From positions 62,001 to 126,000 of the forward strand of contig JAFUWN010000016.1 in NCBI GenBank assembly GCA_017483465.1: a stretch of 64,000 nt of DNA, in the 5' to 3' direction. The position numbers and the translations under genes were made by a program. Source of the DNA: Oscillospiraceae bacterium (GTDB lineage: Bacteria > Bacillota > Clostridia > Oscillospirales > Ruminococcaceae). The notes under the pieces were generated by a model. It had not been told where the DNA came from. It ran no database searches and was given only the letters and a program-made list of their open reading frames with translations. This document shows positions 42,594-51,426 of the stretch, one piece after another (position 1 is the first letter of the stretch; every line of letters begins with the position of its first letter).

Positions 42594-45500
42594 ATGAACA
42601 AGAAAACATTCAGAAAACGTGCAGCCGTCCTCGCTGTGTGTGCAGCTATGATGACATCCGCTCTGCCTATGACACAGATCTCTGTATCTGCTGCCGGTTC
42701 GCTCATCAGCAACGGTACTTTTGAGGGAAGTACTTCCGGCTGGGGCATGTACAAAGAAAGCGGCGGAGCTGGTTCTCTGACTTCCGAAAACGGCAAACTT
42801 GCCCTGAAAGTCAGCAGCACCGGCAAAGTGACTTATGCAATGCAGATGTATTATGACATCATTCCGTTATATCAGAACGGTGTCTACAGACTGACTTATG
42901 ATATTTCCTGCACAACAAACAGATTCGTAGAAGGCATGATTCAGCAGAACGGCGGTACTTATCAGGCCTATGTCTGGGATGGTCTGGACATCAGCCCGAC
43001 TCCGCAGACTGTCAGCCATGAATTCACTATGGAAGCAGAAACCGATATTATGGCAAAACTTGTATTCAACTGCGGTTTACAGGAAAAAGACGGCGGTGCT
43101 CTTCCGGAACATACTATCTATTTAGATAACGTATCTCTTGAACTCGTAGACGACAGCAAAGTGGATTACAAAGCTTCCAGACCTTATGCACCGTCTATCA
43201 TGACCAATCAGGTCGGCTATAAATCCGACAGCAAGAAAACAGCTGTATTCAGAGATATTACCAATCAGACAGAATTTTCCGTGATCAATGCTTCTACCAA
43301 ACAGGCTGTTTATACCGGAAAGCTCTCCGGAGCAATCAATAACAGCTCTGCCAACGAAACGGATTATACAGGAGATTTCTCCAAAGTCACAACTCCCGGA
43401 ACCTATTACATCCAGTGTGCCGGCCTTGATAATTCTTATCAGTTCACAATTGAACAGAATCCGTATACCAATCTGCTGACAGATTCTGTTAAAATGCTCT
43501 ATCTCCAGAGATGCGGAACTACTGTGACAGATGCCGATTTCGGTCATGGTGCATGTCATAACACACAGGCTACTGTTTACGGAACCAATCAGACAATTGA
43601 TGTTTCCGGCGGCTGGCACGATGCCGGCGACTACGGCCGCTATGTAGTCCCCGGTGCAAAGGCTGTTGCCGACCTGCTCTATGCATATCTTGCAAATCCG
43701 TCCATGTACGGCGATAACACAGGCATTCCGGAAAGCGGCAACGGCAAGGCTGATATTCTCGATGAAGCAAAATTTGAACTCGACTGGATGTTCAAAATGC
43801 AGGCCGCAAACGGCGGTGTTTATCACAAAGTAACCTGTGAAAACTTCCCCGGTTATGTCGCTCCTGAAAAGGAAACTGCTCCGCTGATTGTGACTCCGGT
43901 TTCTACAACTTCTACTGCTGACTTCGCAGGTGCAATGGCTCTGGCCGCAGAAGTTTACAAATCTTATGATTCTGCTTATGCTGCAAAATGCCTCGATGCC
44001 GCCAAGAAAGCATGGAGTTTCCTCGAACAGAATCCGAATCTGATCTTCCAGAATCCGCAGGATATTTCTACCGGTGAATACGGCGACAAGTCCGATAAAG
44101 ACGAACGCTACTGGGCAGCCGCTCAGCTCTACAGAGCAACCGGAGAAAGCAAATATCTGACCGCAATGGAAAGCATTTCCACTCAGACCGGTATGGACTG
44201 GGCACTTGTCGGAGATTATGGCAATATCGCTATCCTGACAATGAAAAATGCTGATAAAAATTCCACAGCTTATCAGAACGCAAAGAGTGCTGTTCTCAAG
44301 CAGGCAGATAAATTTGTACAGAATTCTCAGGCTTCTGCTTATGGTGTATCTCTGACAAAGTTTGACTGGGGCAGCAATATGACAGTTGCCAACTCCGGTA
44401 TTATCTTAGGTCTGGCAAATCAGCTCACAGGGGAACAGAAATATCTGGATGCCGCTGAAGCTCAGCTGAACTATCTGCTTGGTGTGAATCCGCTCGGAAC
44501 AAGCTTCTTCACAGGCTATGGCACAGTATCTCCCGAAAATCCGCATCACAGACCCTCTATGGCTGCCGGAAAAGCTATGAAAGGCATGTTGGTCGGCGGT
44601 GTCAATTCCAATCTGGAAGACAGTGCTGCAAAAGCTTACTGCAACGGTGTTGCTCCGGCTCTGTGCTATGTCGATAATTCTGAAAGCTATTCTACTAACG
44701 AAATCACAATCTACTGGAATTCTCCTCTGACCTATCTGCTGACAATTACTGATTCTGATTCTTCTTCAATCTCTGAATCTACTACAGAAGCTACTGAAAC
44801 AGAATCTCAGAAAACTTCAGAAACTACTACTGAAAATCCGAATGTTTCCGGAATCGCTTACGGCGATGTCAATCTTGACGGCAAAGTGAATATCTTAGAT
44901 GTCATCACTCTGAACAAATCCGTACTCGGAAAAGAACCGCTCAACGCACAGCAGAAATTAAATGCCGATGTTGATAACAATGGTACGCCGGATTCTGTTG
45001 ACTCTCTGAATATTATGAAATATATCGTCAAGCTGATTGATACTCTGCCTGTCGGCGGAACAGCTCCTATAACTCCTGTTCAGGATACGACAGAACCTAC
45101 GCAGCAGACGACTGAAACTCAGCAGCAGACCGGAACGATCAAAGACTACGGTACAGCTATGAATGCTTCTGCTTCCACTGTTGCAGATTTCAGAAAAGGT
45201 GCAACTCCGTTGTTCTTCGCTTCTGACGGCTGGACAAACGGCTCCTGCTTCGACTGCTGGTGGCATGAATCCAACACTTCTCTTGACAATAACATGCTCA
45301 CACTGACGATTGACAAGGATAAGGGCAATAAGGGCATGTATTCCGGTGCAGAATACAGAACCACTGATTTCTATGGCTACGGCTATTATGAAACTTCTAT
45401 GCAGGCGATCAAGAATGACGGTGTTGTTTCTTCGTTCTTTACTTACACAGGTCCTTCTGACAACAATCCGTGGGATGAAATTGATATTGAAGTACTCGGC

Positions 45501-46580
45501 AAAGATACTACTAAAGTACAGTTCAATTACTATACCAACGGTGCAGGCAATCATGAATATATGTATGACCTCGGCTTTGACGCTTCTGAAGGCTTCCATA
45601 CTTACGGATTTGACTGGCAGCCTGATCATATTGCATGGTTTGTTGACGGAAAAGAAGTCTACAGAGCTACCAGCAATATCCCCTCTACACCCGGAAAAAT
45701 CATGATGAATACCTGGCCTGGTGTCAGCGACCCCAGCAGCAAAGACAATGTAATTGACTGGCTGAAAGCTTTTGACGGTAATACTCCTATTTCCGCACAT
45801 TATCAGTGGGTAACTTTTGACAAGAGCAATACTGCACAGACTCAGCCCGAAACACAGCAGACAACTGAAACTCAGCCTGCTACAGAGACTCAGCAGCAGA
45901 CAGCTTCCGGCATTACAGATTACGGCACAGCTATGAATGCTTCTGCTACCGCAGTTGCCAACTTTACACAAGGTGAATCTCCTCTGTTCTTCGCTTCTGA
46001 CGGATGGACAAACGGTTCCTGCTTCGACTGCTGGTGGTATAAAGAAAATACTGCTGTCAAAGACGGCTATCTGAGTTTAACGATTGATAAAGACCGTGCC
46101 GGCAAGGGCATGTACTCCGGTGCAGAATACAGAACCACTGATTTCTACAGCTACGGCTATTATGAAACTTCTATGCAGGCGATCAAGAATGACGGTGTTG
46201 TTTCCTCGTTCTTTACCTACACAGGCCCTTCTGACAACAATCCGTGGGATGAAATTGATATTGAAGTACTCGGCAAAGATACTACTAAAGTACAGTTCAA
46301 TTACTATACCAACGGTGAAGGCAATCACGAATATATGTATGACCTCGGCTTTGACGCTTCTCAGGGATTCCATACTTATGGCTTTGACTGGCAGCCTGAT
46401 CATATTGCATGGTTCGTTGACGGAAAAGAAGTCTACAGAGCTACCAGCAATATCCCCTCTACGCCCGGAAAAATCATGATGAATACCTGGCCCGGCACAG
46501 GCGTTGACGAATGGCTGAAACCTTTCAACGGCAACACACCTCTGACAGCTCGCTATCAGTGGGTAACTTATAACAAATAA
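42594..46580 (+). CDS. Multimodular cellulosomal glucanase: CBM4-like, GH9, dockerin, GH16, GH16
   Basis: A 1,328-residue secreted enzyme. Order: signal peptide (1-33); CBM4/9-like module (about 35-184); Ig-like domain (about 195-285); GH9 catalytic domain (about 290-720) with [13 protein letters not shown] (Asp pair), NPHHRPSMA and [16 protein letters not shown] (acid Glu); Thr/Glu linker; internal type I dockerin (about 755-816; [26 protein letters not shown]); Gln/Thr linker; GH16 copy 1 (about 847-1079) and copy 2 (about 1104-1328), each with the [11 protein letters not shown] site. GH9 cuts cellulose and GH16 of this kind cuts mixed-linkage beta-glucan. The two GH16 copies are close to identical in DNA. 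The order, with a dockerin between three catalytic units, is unusual. The leader holds two TATAAT boxes without a clear -35. Confidence 0.95.
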   Translation: MNKKTFRKRAAVLAVCAAMMTSALPMTQISVSAAGSLISNGTFEGSTSGWGMYKESGGAGSLTSENGKLALKVSSTGKVTYAMQMYYDIIPLYQNGVYRLTYDISCTTNRFVEGMIQQNGGTYQAYVWDGLDISPTPQTVSHEFTMEAETDIMAKLVFNCGLQEKDGGALPEHTIYLDNVSLELVDDSKVDYKASRPYAPSIMTNQVGYKSDSKKTAVFRDITNQTEFSVINASTKQAVYTGKLSGAINNSSANETDYTGDFSKVTTPGTYYIQCAGLDNSYQFTIEQNPYTNLLTDSVKMLYLQRCGTTVTDADFGHGACHNTQATVYGTNQTIDVSGGWHDAGDYGRYVVPGAKAVADLLYAYLANPSMYGDNTGIPESGNGKADILDEAKFELDWMFKMQAANGGVYHKVTCENFPGYVAPEKETAPLIVTPVSTTSTADFAGAMALAAEVYKSYDSAYAAKCLDAAKKAWSFLEQNPNLIFQNPQDISTGEYGDKSDKDERYWAAAQLYRATGESKYLTAMESISTQTGMDWALVGDYGNIAILTMKNADKNSTAYQNAKSAVLKQADKFVQNSQASAYGVSLTKFDWGSNMTVANSGIILGLANQLTGEQKYLDAAEAQLNYLLGVNPLGTSFFTGYGTVSPENPHHRPSMAAGKAMKGMLVGGVNSNLEDSAAKAYCNGVAPALCYVDNSESYSTNEITIYWNSPLTYLLTITDSDSSSISESTTEATETESQKTSETTTENPNVSGIAYGDVNLDGKVNILDVITLNKSVLGKEPLNAQQKLNADVDNNGTPDSVDSLNIMKYIVKLIDTLPVGGTAPITPVQDTTEPTQQTTETQQQTGTIKDYGTAMNASASTVADFRKGATPLFFASDGWTNGSCFDCWWHESNTSLDNNMLTLTIDKDKGNKGMYSGAEYRTTDFYGYGYYETSMQAIKNDGVVSSFFTYTGPSDNNPWDEIDIEVLGKDTTKVQFNYYTNGAGNHEYMYDLGFDASEGFHTYGFDWQPDHIAWFVDGKEVYRATSNIPSTPGKIMMNTWPGVSDPSSKDNVIDWLKAFDGNTPISAHYQWVTFDKSNTAQTQPETQQTTETQPATETQQQTASGITDYGTAMNASATAVANFTQGESPLFFASDGWTNGSCFDCWWYKENTAVKDGYLSLTIDKDRAGKGMYSGAEYRTTDFYSYGYYETSMQAIKNDGVVSSFFTYTGPSDNNPWDEIDIEVLGKDTTKVQFNYYTNGEGNHEYMYDLGFDASQGFHTYGFDWQPDHIAWFVDGKEVYRATSNIPSTPGKIMMNTWPGTGVDEWLKPFNGNTPLTARYQWVTYNK
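45127..45837 (+). repeat. GH16 module, first copy of duplicated coding segment
   Basis: Pairs with 45901-46577. Long runs are identical in DNA, especially around the active site. This copy has an insert of about ten codons near 45720-45755 ([10 protein letters not shown] region) that the second lacks. Confidence 0.9.
45901..46577 (+). repeat. GH16 module, second copy of duplicated coding segment
   Basis: Second copy, ending the protein. It differs mainly at the N-terminal strand and in the shorter C-terminal loop; the catalytic box is unchanged. The high DNA identity implies recent duplication or gene conversion. Confidence 0.9.
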
Positions 46581-46600
46581 TCATTGGTATTATCAAAAAA

Positions 46601-46630
46601 ATGCAGAGATTCAGAATCTCTGCATTTTTA
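46601..46630. terminator. Bidirectional intrinsic terminator
   Basis: Perfect 11-bp stem ATGCAGAGATT/AATCTCTGCAT with T/A tracts on both sides, between the glucanase gene and the convergent regulator gene. Confidence 0.92.
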
Positions 46631-46635
46631 TTATT

Positions 46636-48843
46636 TCAGTGATAATTTCTGTAGGCACTCGGTGTCATGCCGGTGATCTGCCGAAACTGCCGCATAAAAT
46701 ATTTTTCGTCCTCATAGCCGGACTGCCATGCGATTTCCGGCAGATTTTCGGAAGTCGTCAGAAGCAGATATTTTGCATAAGAAATCCGGCTCTGAATTAA
46801 ATCCTGATGAAAGCTGACATTGAACAAGTCTTTATAAGCTGCCCGGAAATAGCCATAGCTGAGATGAAATTCCATACAGGTTTTCTGTGCATTCCATTCC
46901 TGAGAGGGATTCCGGTACATAGCATTTCTCATGTTCATATATTCCTGATAATTCGCAGAATTTCGTTTTTCAGAAAGCTCGGCTGCCTTTTCGTGCAGCA
47001 GTTTCTGCACAGAGGTCAGGCAGGTTTCTGCATTGCAGTCTCCGGTTTCAAATATTCCGACCGCAGTGAGCAGGGCATCCATACTGCAATGTTCGCTGTA
47101 CAGCGGAGAATGCTGTAATAAAATTCTGATTTTATCCTGTATCATAGCCGGATAATCTTCGGGATAATTTCCGATTGCTGCAAAGACATACAGACCATCG
47201 GACAGCTTTCCGCAGAACTGCTTTTTTTCAGAAATAATTTTCTTCATGCATTCGGCATTTTCGACTTCAATCCGGACAGAAAGGCTTTTCTTATCCAGAC
47301 TGCCGTGTTCGGCAGATAATCCGGTACGGATCAGGAACAGCAGCAGTTTTTCTTCCGGAAGAGCCTGTTTCAGGGCGATTCTGAGTTCATTCAGGAATCC
47401 GCTGCGATTATACAGACCTGTCACAGTATCATGATATTCTGAAAGATTCTGACATTGCAGAAGTTCATGAATATCGTTTTTCATACGCAGGGCTTCGAGG
47501 GCATTGGCAGCGATTTTCAGCCAGTCCCTGAAAACAGAGTCATAGACATCCGGCTTTTCATACTGCAGAATGAAATAGCCGAGTTCTTTTCCGGCAAAGA
47601 AAATCGGACAGAAATACAGAATTTCACGATCAAGATGTTCTTCCGGTATTCCCGGAAACAGTTCTTTTCTGAGAAAGGGTCTTGGTTCATCAGAGATATT
47701 GTTGGCTGTCATCACCGGATAGCAAAGCATGATTTCTTCATCCGTATCAGAATAGGCCGTACTCCGGAAATTCTGACTGCACCAGTTTTCATACAAGCAC
47801 AGATACAGGCCTTTCAGATCACGGATTAAATATACAAATTCCTGTAACGTGTGAATATAATCCGAAACCGAACGGCAGACTGTCAGCTGCTGTTCAAAAT
47901 TGCCTTCAAAATTCAGGGTAATATATTCCTGTTCCCGGCGGACTTTCCGGAGTTCCTGGCTCAAATGCAGATGATTCACACCGCAGGTACAGGTATTGCC
48001 GGAAACAAGATAGCCTTTTGTAGAAACAGGTTCTGTTTCGATTCCGGTCATCATTTCATAGAGCTGACTGACAGCAGAAATGCCTACTGCCTTCCGGTTT
48101 CTCTGATAAGTCGTCAGCACGGGAGCATGATAGAACCGGCCGCCGACATATTCATAGCCGATAATTGTCACATCTTCCGGCACTCTGATACCGTATTCCA
48201 GGAATTTGTCACATAATCCATAGGCCATATAATCATTGGCACAGATAATGGCCTGCGGCAGTTTTCTGGTTTTATTGATATATTCCATAGCAAGAGTTTC
48301 TCCGGAATTCATCCAGAAATCGCCGTAAATAATATGACTGTCATCCAGAGAAAGCCCGTAATTCCAGAGGGCATTCCGGACACCCTGTACTCTTTGATGA
48401 GAAGTTTCTGTATTTTCAAATCCGGTCAGGACATCAAATTCCGTAAAATGATGTACTTCCAGAAGATGAGCGGCAATTTCTTCAAAATCCTGTCTGACAT
48501 TATTATTGATACAGACCATTCCGGGGAGTTCTGCTCCGGTAACGACAACAGGCACATTTCTTTTGATAATTTTCTGATAGATATACTGCTGCAATTCCGG
48601 ATTCAGAATAGATTCTGCTGTAAGAATCAGGCCGTCAATCCGTTCGGAAACGATCAGGTCATAAATTTTATTCTCCACTTCCGTGTTGGCATAATATTTC
48701 TGAAAATTATAGATATTGGAAAAAACTGCTGTAGAGATATGCAGTTTCTGTGTCTGTTCCAGAATACCGTCAAGCAGCTGACGCTGTTCGGCCTGAAAAG
48801 CCTTGGCTGTGATGATGCCGATCATCCTGTTTTTTTTCTGCAT
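46636..48843 (-). CDS. Hybrid regulator: LacI-type sugar sensor, degenerate GGDEF and AraC output
   Basis: A 735-residue protein. Residues about 5-275 match the periplasmic-binding-type sensor of LacI/PurR proteins (IGIITAKAFQAEQRQLLDGI, ICANDYMAYGLCDKFLEYGI, VPEDVTIIGYEYVGG) but without the LacI DNA-binding head. A middle region (about 300-450) is GAF-like. Next comes a GGDEF-type domain (HDTVTGLYNRSGFLNEL) whose active site is lost: KLSDGLYVFAA stands where GGDEF should be. The C-terminal 100 residues are an AraC double helix-turn-helix (ENLPEIAWQSGYEDEKYFMR, ITGMTPSAYRNYH). There is no membrane segment, so it senses a cytoplasmic sugar. It is convergent with the glucanase gene. The start at 48843 follows GGCGGTG. 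Confidence 0.88.
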   Translation of the reverse strand: MQKKNRMIGIITAKAFQAEQRQLLDGILEQTQKLHISTAVFSNIYNFQKYYANTEVENKIYDLIVSERIDGLILTAESILNPELQQYIYQKIIKRNVPVVVTGAELPGMVCINNNVRQDFEEIAAHLLEVHHFTEFDVLTGFENTETSHQRVQGVRNALWNYGLSLDDSHIIYGDFWMNSGETLAMEYINKTRKLPQAIICANDYMAYGLCDKFLEYGIRVPEDVTIIGYEYVGGRFYHAPVLTTYQRNRKAVGISAVSQLYEMMTGIETEPVSTKGYLVSGNTCTCGVNHLHLSQELRKVRREQEYITLNFEGNFEQQLTVCRSVSDYIHTLQEFVYLIRDLKGLYLCLYENWCSQNFRSTAYSDTDEEIMLCYPVMTANNISDEPRPFLRKELFPGIPEEHLDREILYFCPIFFAGKELGYFILQYEKPDVYDSVFRDWLKIAANALEALRMKNDIHELLQCQNLSEYHDTVTGLYNRSGFLNELRIALKQALPEEKLLLFLIRTGLSAEHGSLDKKSLSVRIEVENAECMKKIISEKKQFCGKLSDGLYVFAAIGNYPEDYPAMIQDKIRILLQHSPLYSEHCSMDALLTAVGIFETGDCNAETCLTSVQKLLHEKAAELSEKRNSANYQEYMNMRNAMYRNPSQEWNAQKTCMEFHLSYGYFRAAYKDLFNVSFHQDLIQSRISYAKYLLLTTSENLPEIAWQSGYEDEKYFMRQFRQITGMTPSAYRNYH

Positions 48844-48955
48844 AAATTCACCGCCTTTTCTGAGCATTTTATTTCTCTGTTCTTATCATAGCACAAAATC
48901 AGAAGAAAATCAAGAGAAAATCTTCATTTTATCCACCAAATCTGCATATTTTCAG

Positions 48956-48984
48956 TTGTAAGTTTCAATAAAAAGAGCTATAAT
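48956..48984 (+). promoter_or_regulatory. Promoter of the putative non-coding RNA
   Basis: TTGTAA (48956-48961), 17 bp, TATAAT (48979-48984). No open reading frame follows; the next features are hairpins. Confidence 0.7.
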
Positions 48985-48990
48985 AAATAC

Positions 48991-49192
48991 CGTAAACGAT
49001 TTAGAAATTTTCTGTTTTCTGTATACAGGTGTATTTGTGCAGAAAATTGCTCATAAGGCGGAAAATTAAATTCTCTTTCATAGTATTTATGGCTGAAAAG
49101 CCTGTTGAATTTCATAGTATTTTTTAATTCCTTGATATAAGTATCCGGCTGTGGGGCACCTGACACAGCGTGTGGATACTTTCTTTTTATTT
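48991..49192 (+). ncRNA. Putative structured non-coding RNA, about 200 nt
   Basis: A promoter, three helical parts and a terminator stand together with no coding frame. Helix 1: AATTTTCTG (49006-49014) with CAGAAAATT (49040-49048). Helix 2: GGAAAATTAAA (49060-49070) with TTTTTAATTCC (49121-49131), closed by GGCT-GAAA-AGCC with a GNRA-type tetraloop (49091-49102). Helix 3: AAGTATCC (49139-49146) with GGATACTT (49174-49181), inner GCTGTG/CACAGC, then TCTTTTTATTT. A 13-base direct repeat TTTCATAGTATTT (49076 and 49110) flanks the tetraloop stem. The size is close to 6S RNA, but the usual 6S end-to-end pairing is not seen. I cannot name the family. Confidence 0.55.
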
Positions 49193-49202
49193 CCGCCGGC
49201 TA

Positions 49203-49232
49203 TTGACAAATATCATAAATTCATGCTATAAT
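49203..49232 (+). promoter_or_regulatory. Promoter of the DUF4317 gene
   Basis: TTGACA (49203-49208), 18 bp, TATAAT (49227-49232) with extended -10 TGC. It is the only promoter here with an 18-bp spacer. Confidence 0.8.
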
Positions 49233-49294
49233 AACAGAATCAGAGAGCTTTTGTTCAGGCTCTTAAAAATTTTATAATCAGGAGATTTTGCATT

Positions 49295-50425
49295 ATGAAT
49301 AAAAAAGATCTGGCCGAACTCAAAAAACATTTTAACGCTTCTGACGATCTGCTGACGATTCAGAAAGTCTTTACCTGCTTTATTGATTCTGAAAAAACAA
49401 GAAAATGTCAGAATGTCCGCAGTTTTGCTGAAATTCCCGATGAAGAAATGTCCGTGCTCTATCAGACTTTCGCTAAAGTCCTCAAAGGTACGCTCGGAAA
49501 AGGCCTTGTTGAATATCCGTTCCCGAATGAAGTCTATGAAGAAGATCAGAGTCAGAACCTGTTATGGAATCTGCTTGATAAAAGCCTCGATGATGAAGAA
49601 CAGCTCGAAAAACTGATTTCTCATATTGAGAAAAATATGATCTATACGCTGCCTTATGCTCTGTTCATTGCTCAGTGTACTTATACTGTATTCGAGAAAG
49701 ACAAGCTCGGAGAGAAAAATAAATATGACAGTCATGACTATCATTTTCTGCTCTGTGCCGTTTGTCCGGTGGAATCCCGTGTTGACGGCCTGATCTATGA
49801 CGAGGAAGAAAATAATATCGTCCGGAAACTGACATTTGACAGAGTTGTCGCCGATGCCCCGACTGACGGCTTCTTATTCCCGACTTTCACAGGCCGCGGC
49901 CCTGATGTCAATCATGTATTATATTATGCCAAAAAAGCCAAAGACCCGAATACTTCTATTATTGAAGATGTTCTCGGCTGTAAATTTATCTTATCTGCTG
50001 ATGAGGAAAAAGAAACATTCAGAGCCGTACTTGATAAAGCGGTCGGTGAGGAACTTAATCTGAATGTCATTGCCTCTGTCAATGAGAAGATTCAGGATTA
50101 TGCCAAGACATTCGCAAACGAACCCGAACCCCCTGTTGTCAGTGACATTATGGTCAGAGATATTTTATTAGACTCCGGTATCAGCCAGGAAAAAGCCGAA
50201 GCCGCTCAGCAGTTATATAAAGAAACTGTCGAAGATAATTATTTTACGGCATCCAATCTGACGGAAAATAAGACAACTCTGAGTTCTTCCGGCGTAACGG
50301 TCAGCATCAGCGGCGATGCAACTGATAAAATCACAACTCGTCTGATTGACGGCAGAAAATTTCTGATGATTTCCCTTGATGACCCGGAAGTGACTGTCAA
50401 CGGCTTTCAGATGAAAATTCAGTGA
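49295..50425 (+). CDS. DUF4317 family protein
   Basis: A 376-residue soluble protein of the DUF4317 family, common in Clostridia and without a known role. Typical parts are the start MNKKDLAELKKHFNASDDLL, the middle LLCAVCPVESRVDGLIYDEE and PTDGFLFPTFTGRGPDVNHV, and the C-terminal GRKFLMISLDD. The protein is acidic with alpha/beta character, no signal and no membrane helix. AGGAGA precedes the ATG. The next gene begins nine bases after the stop, so the pair is probably an operon. Confidence 0.85.
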   Translation: MNKKDLAELKKHFNASDDLLTIQKVFTCFIDSEKTRKCQNVRSFAEIPDEEMSVLYQTFAKVLKGTLGKGLVEYPFPNEVYEEDQSQNLLWNLLDKSLDDEEQLEKLISHIEKNMIYTLPYALFIAQCTYTVFEKDKLGEKNKYDSHDYHFLLCAVCPVESRVDGLIYDEEENNIVRKLTFDRVVADAPTDGFLFPTFTGRGPDVNHVLYYAKKAKDPNTSIIEDVLGCKFILSADEEKETFRAVLDKAVGEELNLNVIASVNEKIQDYAKTFANEPEPPVVSDIMVRDILLDSGISQEKAEAAQQLYKETVEDNYFTASNLTENKTTLSSSGVTVSISGDATDKITTRLIDGRKFLMISLDDPEVTVNGFQMKIQ

Positions 50426-50434
50426 GGATTTATT

Positions 50435-51109
50435 ATGCAGTATGAATATAAAAATATCCGGGAATTATTTCATTTAGGTCAGCCCTCTCCCCTGCCGGAT
50501 GAACAAATTAAACAGATCAGAATGCATTTCGGCTCGATTCCCGAAGCCTTGGAAAATTACTACCGCCTCTGCGGAGGCTGTACGGAAATGAATGGGACTC
50601 AGGATTTTCTTGTAACTCCGGACGGCAGATACGGACATTATTTTCTTGAAAAATTCGGCTATTCAGATTACTGCGTATTTTATACAGAAAATCAATGTGT
50701 ATCTGAATGGGCTTTCAAAAAATCTGACTCAAATCAGGAGAATCCACCCGTTTATGAATCTTATGATAACGGTGAAACATGGCTCAAAACAACAGATTCT
50801 GTTTCTCAGTTTCTGATTTCACAGGCCTATATGCAGGCAGTTTTCTCCTATGAATATTCCAGCGAGGAATTTTATGAAATCACTCCCGAACAGATTCAGA
50901 TTCTCGCTGAAAAATTCCCCCGTACTGAGGCCGATTCTGATTTATATCATGGTGTACAGTTCTTCCAGCCCTATCCGGATACGATTATTATGATTTTATA
51001 TAATAATCAGGAGTATTTCGACCTGATTTATTCTTCTGAATCAGAAGAACATTTTGAAGAAATCGATCAGATTATTTCTGAAATTCTTGATTTTGAACAG
51101 GAGGAATGA
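50435..51109 (+). CDS. SMI1/KNR4-like family protein
   Basis: A 224-residue acidic protein with an N-terminal SMI1/KNR4-like fold (LPDEQIKQIRMHFGSIPEAL, then ENYYRLCGGCTEMNGTQDFL). Members are often immunity proteins of polymorphic toxins or general cell-regulation factors. There is no toxin gene beside it, so an immunity role is only a possibility. It follows the DUF4317 gene by nine bases with GTGAGG as a ribosome site. I see no signal peptide or membrane helix. Confidence 0.7.
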   Translation: MQYEYKNIRELFHLGQPSPLPDEQIKQIRMHFGSIPEALENYYRLCGGCTEMNGTQDFLVTPDGRYGHYFLEKFGYSDYCVFYTENQCVSEWAFKKSDSNQENPPVYESYDNGETWLKTTDSVSQFLISQAYMQAVFSYEYSSEEFYEITPEQIQILAEKFPRTEADSDLYHGVQFFQPYPDTIIMILYNNQEYFDLIYSSESEEHFEEIDQIISEILDFEQEE

Positions 51110-51193
51110 TTCCTGAATCATCACATAAGATTTTTAGTGCAGGGGCAGATTTGCAAAACTGACATCAGCCGCTATGGCTCGTGGATGACAAAA

Positions 51194-51217
51194 TATCGCC
51201 GTGGCGTGGATTGAAAT
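51194..51217 (+). repeat. Orphan CRISPR-repeat-like sequence
   Basis: TATCGCCGTGGCGTGGATTG followed by AAAT. The CGCC-GT-GGCG stem plus the GTGGATTGAAAT end is the pattern of type I-C CRISPR repeats. A weaker copy (GGCTCGTGGATGAC) is about 30 bp upstream. No second full repeat, spacer array or cas gene is in the window, so it is not a CRISPR array. Confidence 0.45.
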
Positions 51218-51266
51218 GCGAATGGAAGCCTTCAAGGTTAATTTTTTAAAAATCTGAAAAAAACAC

Positions 51267-51295
51267 TGGACAAATCTTTTCTGATATGATATAAT
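51267..51295 (+). promoter_or_regulatory. Promoter of the pyrimidine cluster
   Basis: TGGACA (51267-51272), 17 bp, TATAAT (51290-51295), with a start of transcription near 51302 and a leader of about 125 nt. Confidence 0.8.
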
Positions 51296-51356
51296 AAAAG
51301 AAAATCAATCTGACGGCACAGATTGCGATTTTATGAAATTATCATACAGACTCAAA

Positions 51357-51393
51357 ACGCCTTTCTGTCTGCCGACGGACAGGCGTTTTTTTT
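51357..51393 (+). terminator. Attenuator-like terminator in the pyrC leader
   Basis: Stem ACGCCT/AGGCGT with an inner GTC/GAC pair, followed by eight T, between the promoter and the pyrC ribosome site. Ending transcription here would shut off the operon, which is the layout of transcription attenuation. I do not find the PyrR-binding loop consensus, so the sensing mechanism is open. A short open frame starts at 51333 but overlaps pyrC and is probably not used. Confidence 0.75.
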
Positions 51394-51426
51394 GTAAATT
51401 GATTACGGAAGGAGTTTTTCCAGTCT

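Noticed and set aside
44958..45971. Long minus-strand open frame opposite the glucanase
   Set aside because: A shadow of the repeated coding sequence, with no start signals and Cys/Ser-rich nonsense.
48978..49166. Minus-strand open frame across the ncRNA candidate
   Set aside because: No ribosome site, odd composition, and it runs through strong hairpins and a promoter.
48991..49192. 6S RNA assignment
   Set aside because: Length is suitable, but the 5' and 3' ends do not form the long closing stem and central bubble that I could recognise.
51194..51217. CRISPR array
   Set aside because: Only one full repeat-like unit, no spacers and no cas genes, so it is reported only as an orphan repeat.
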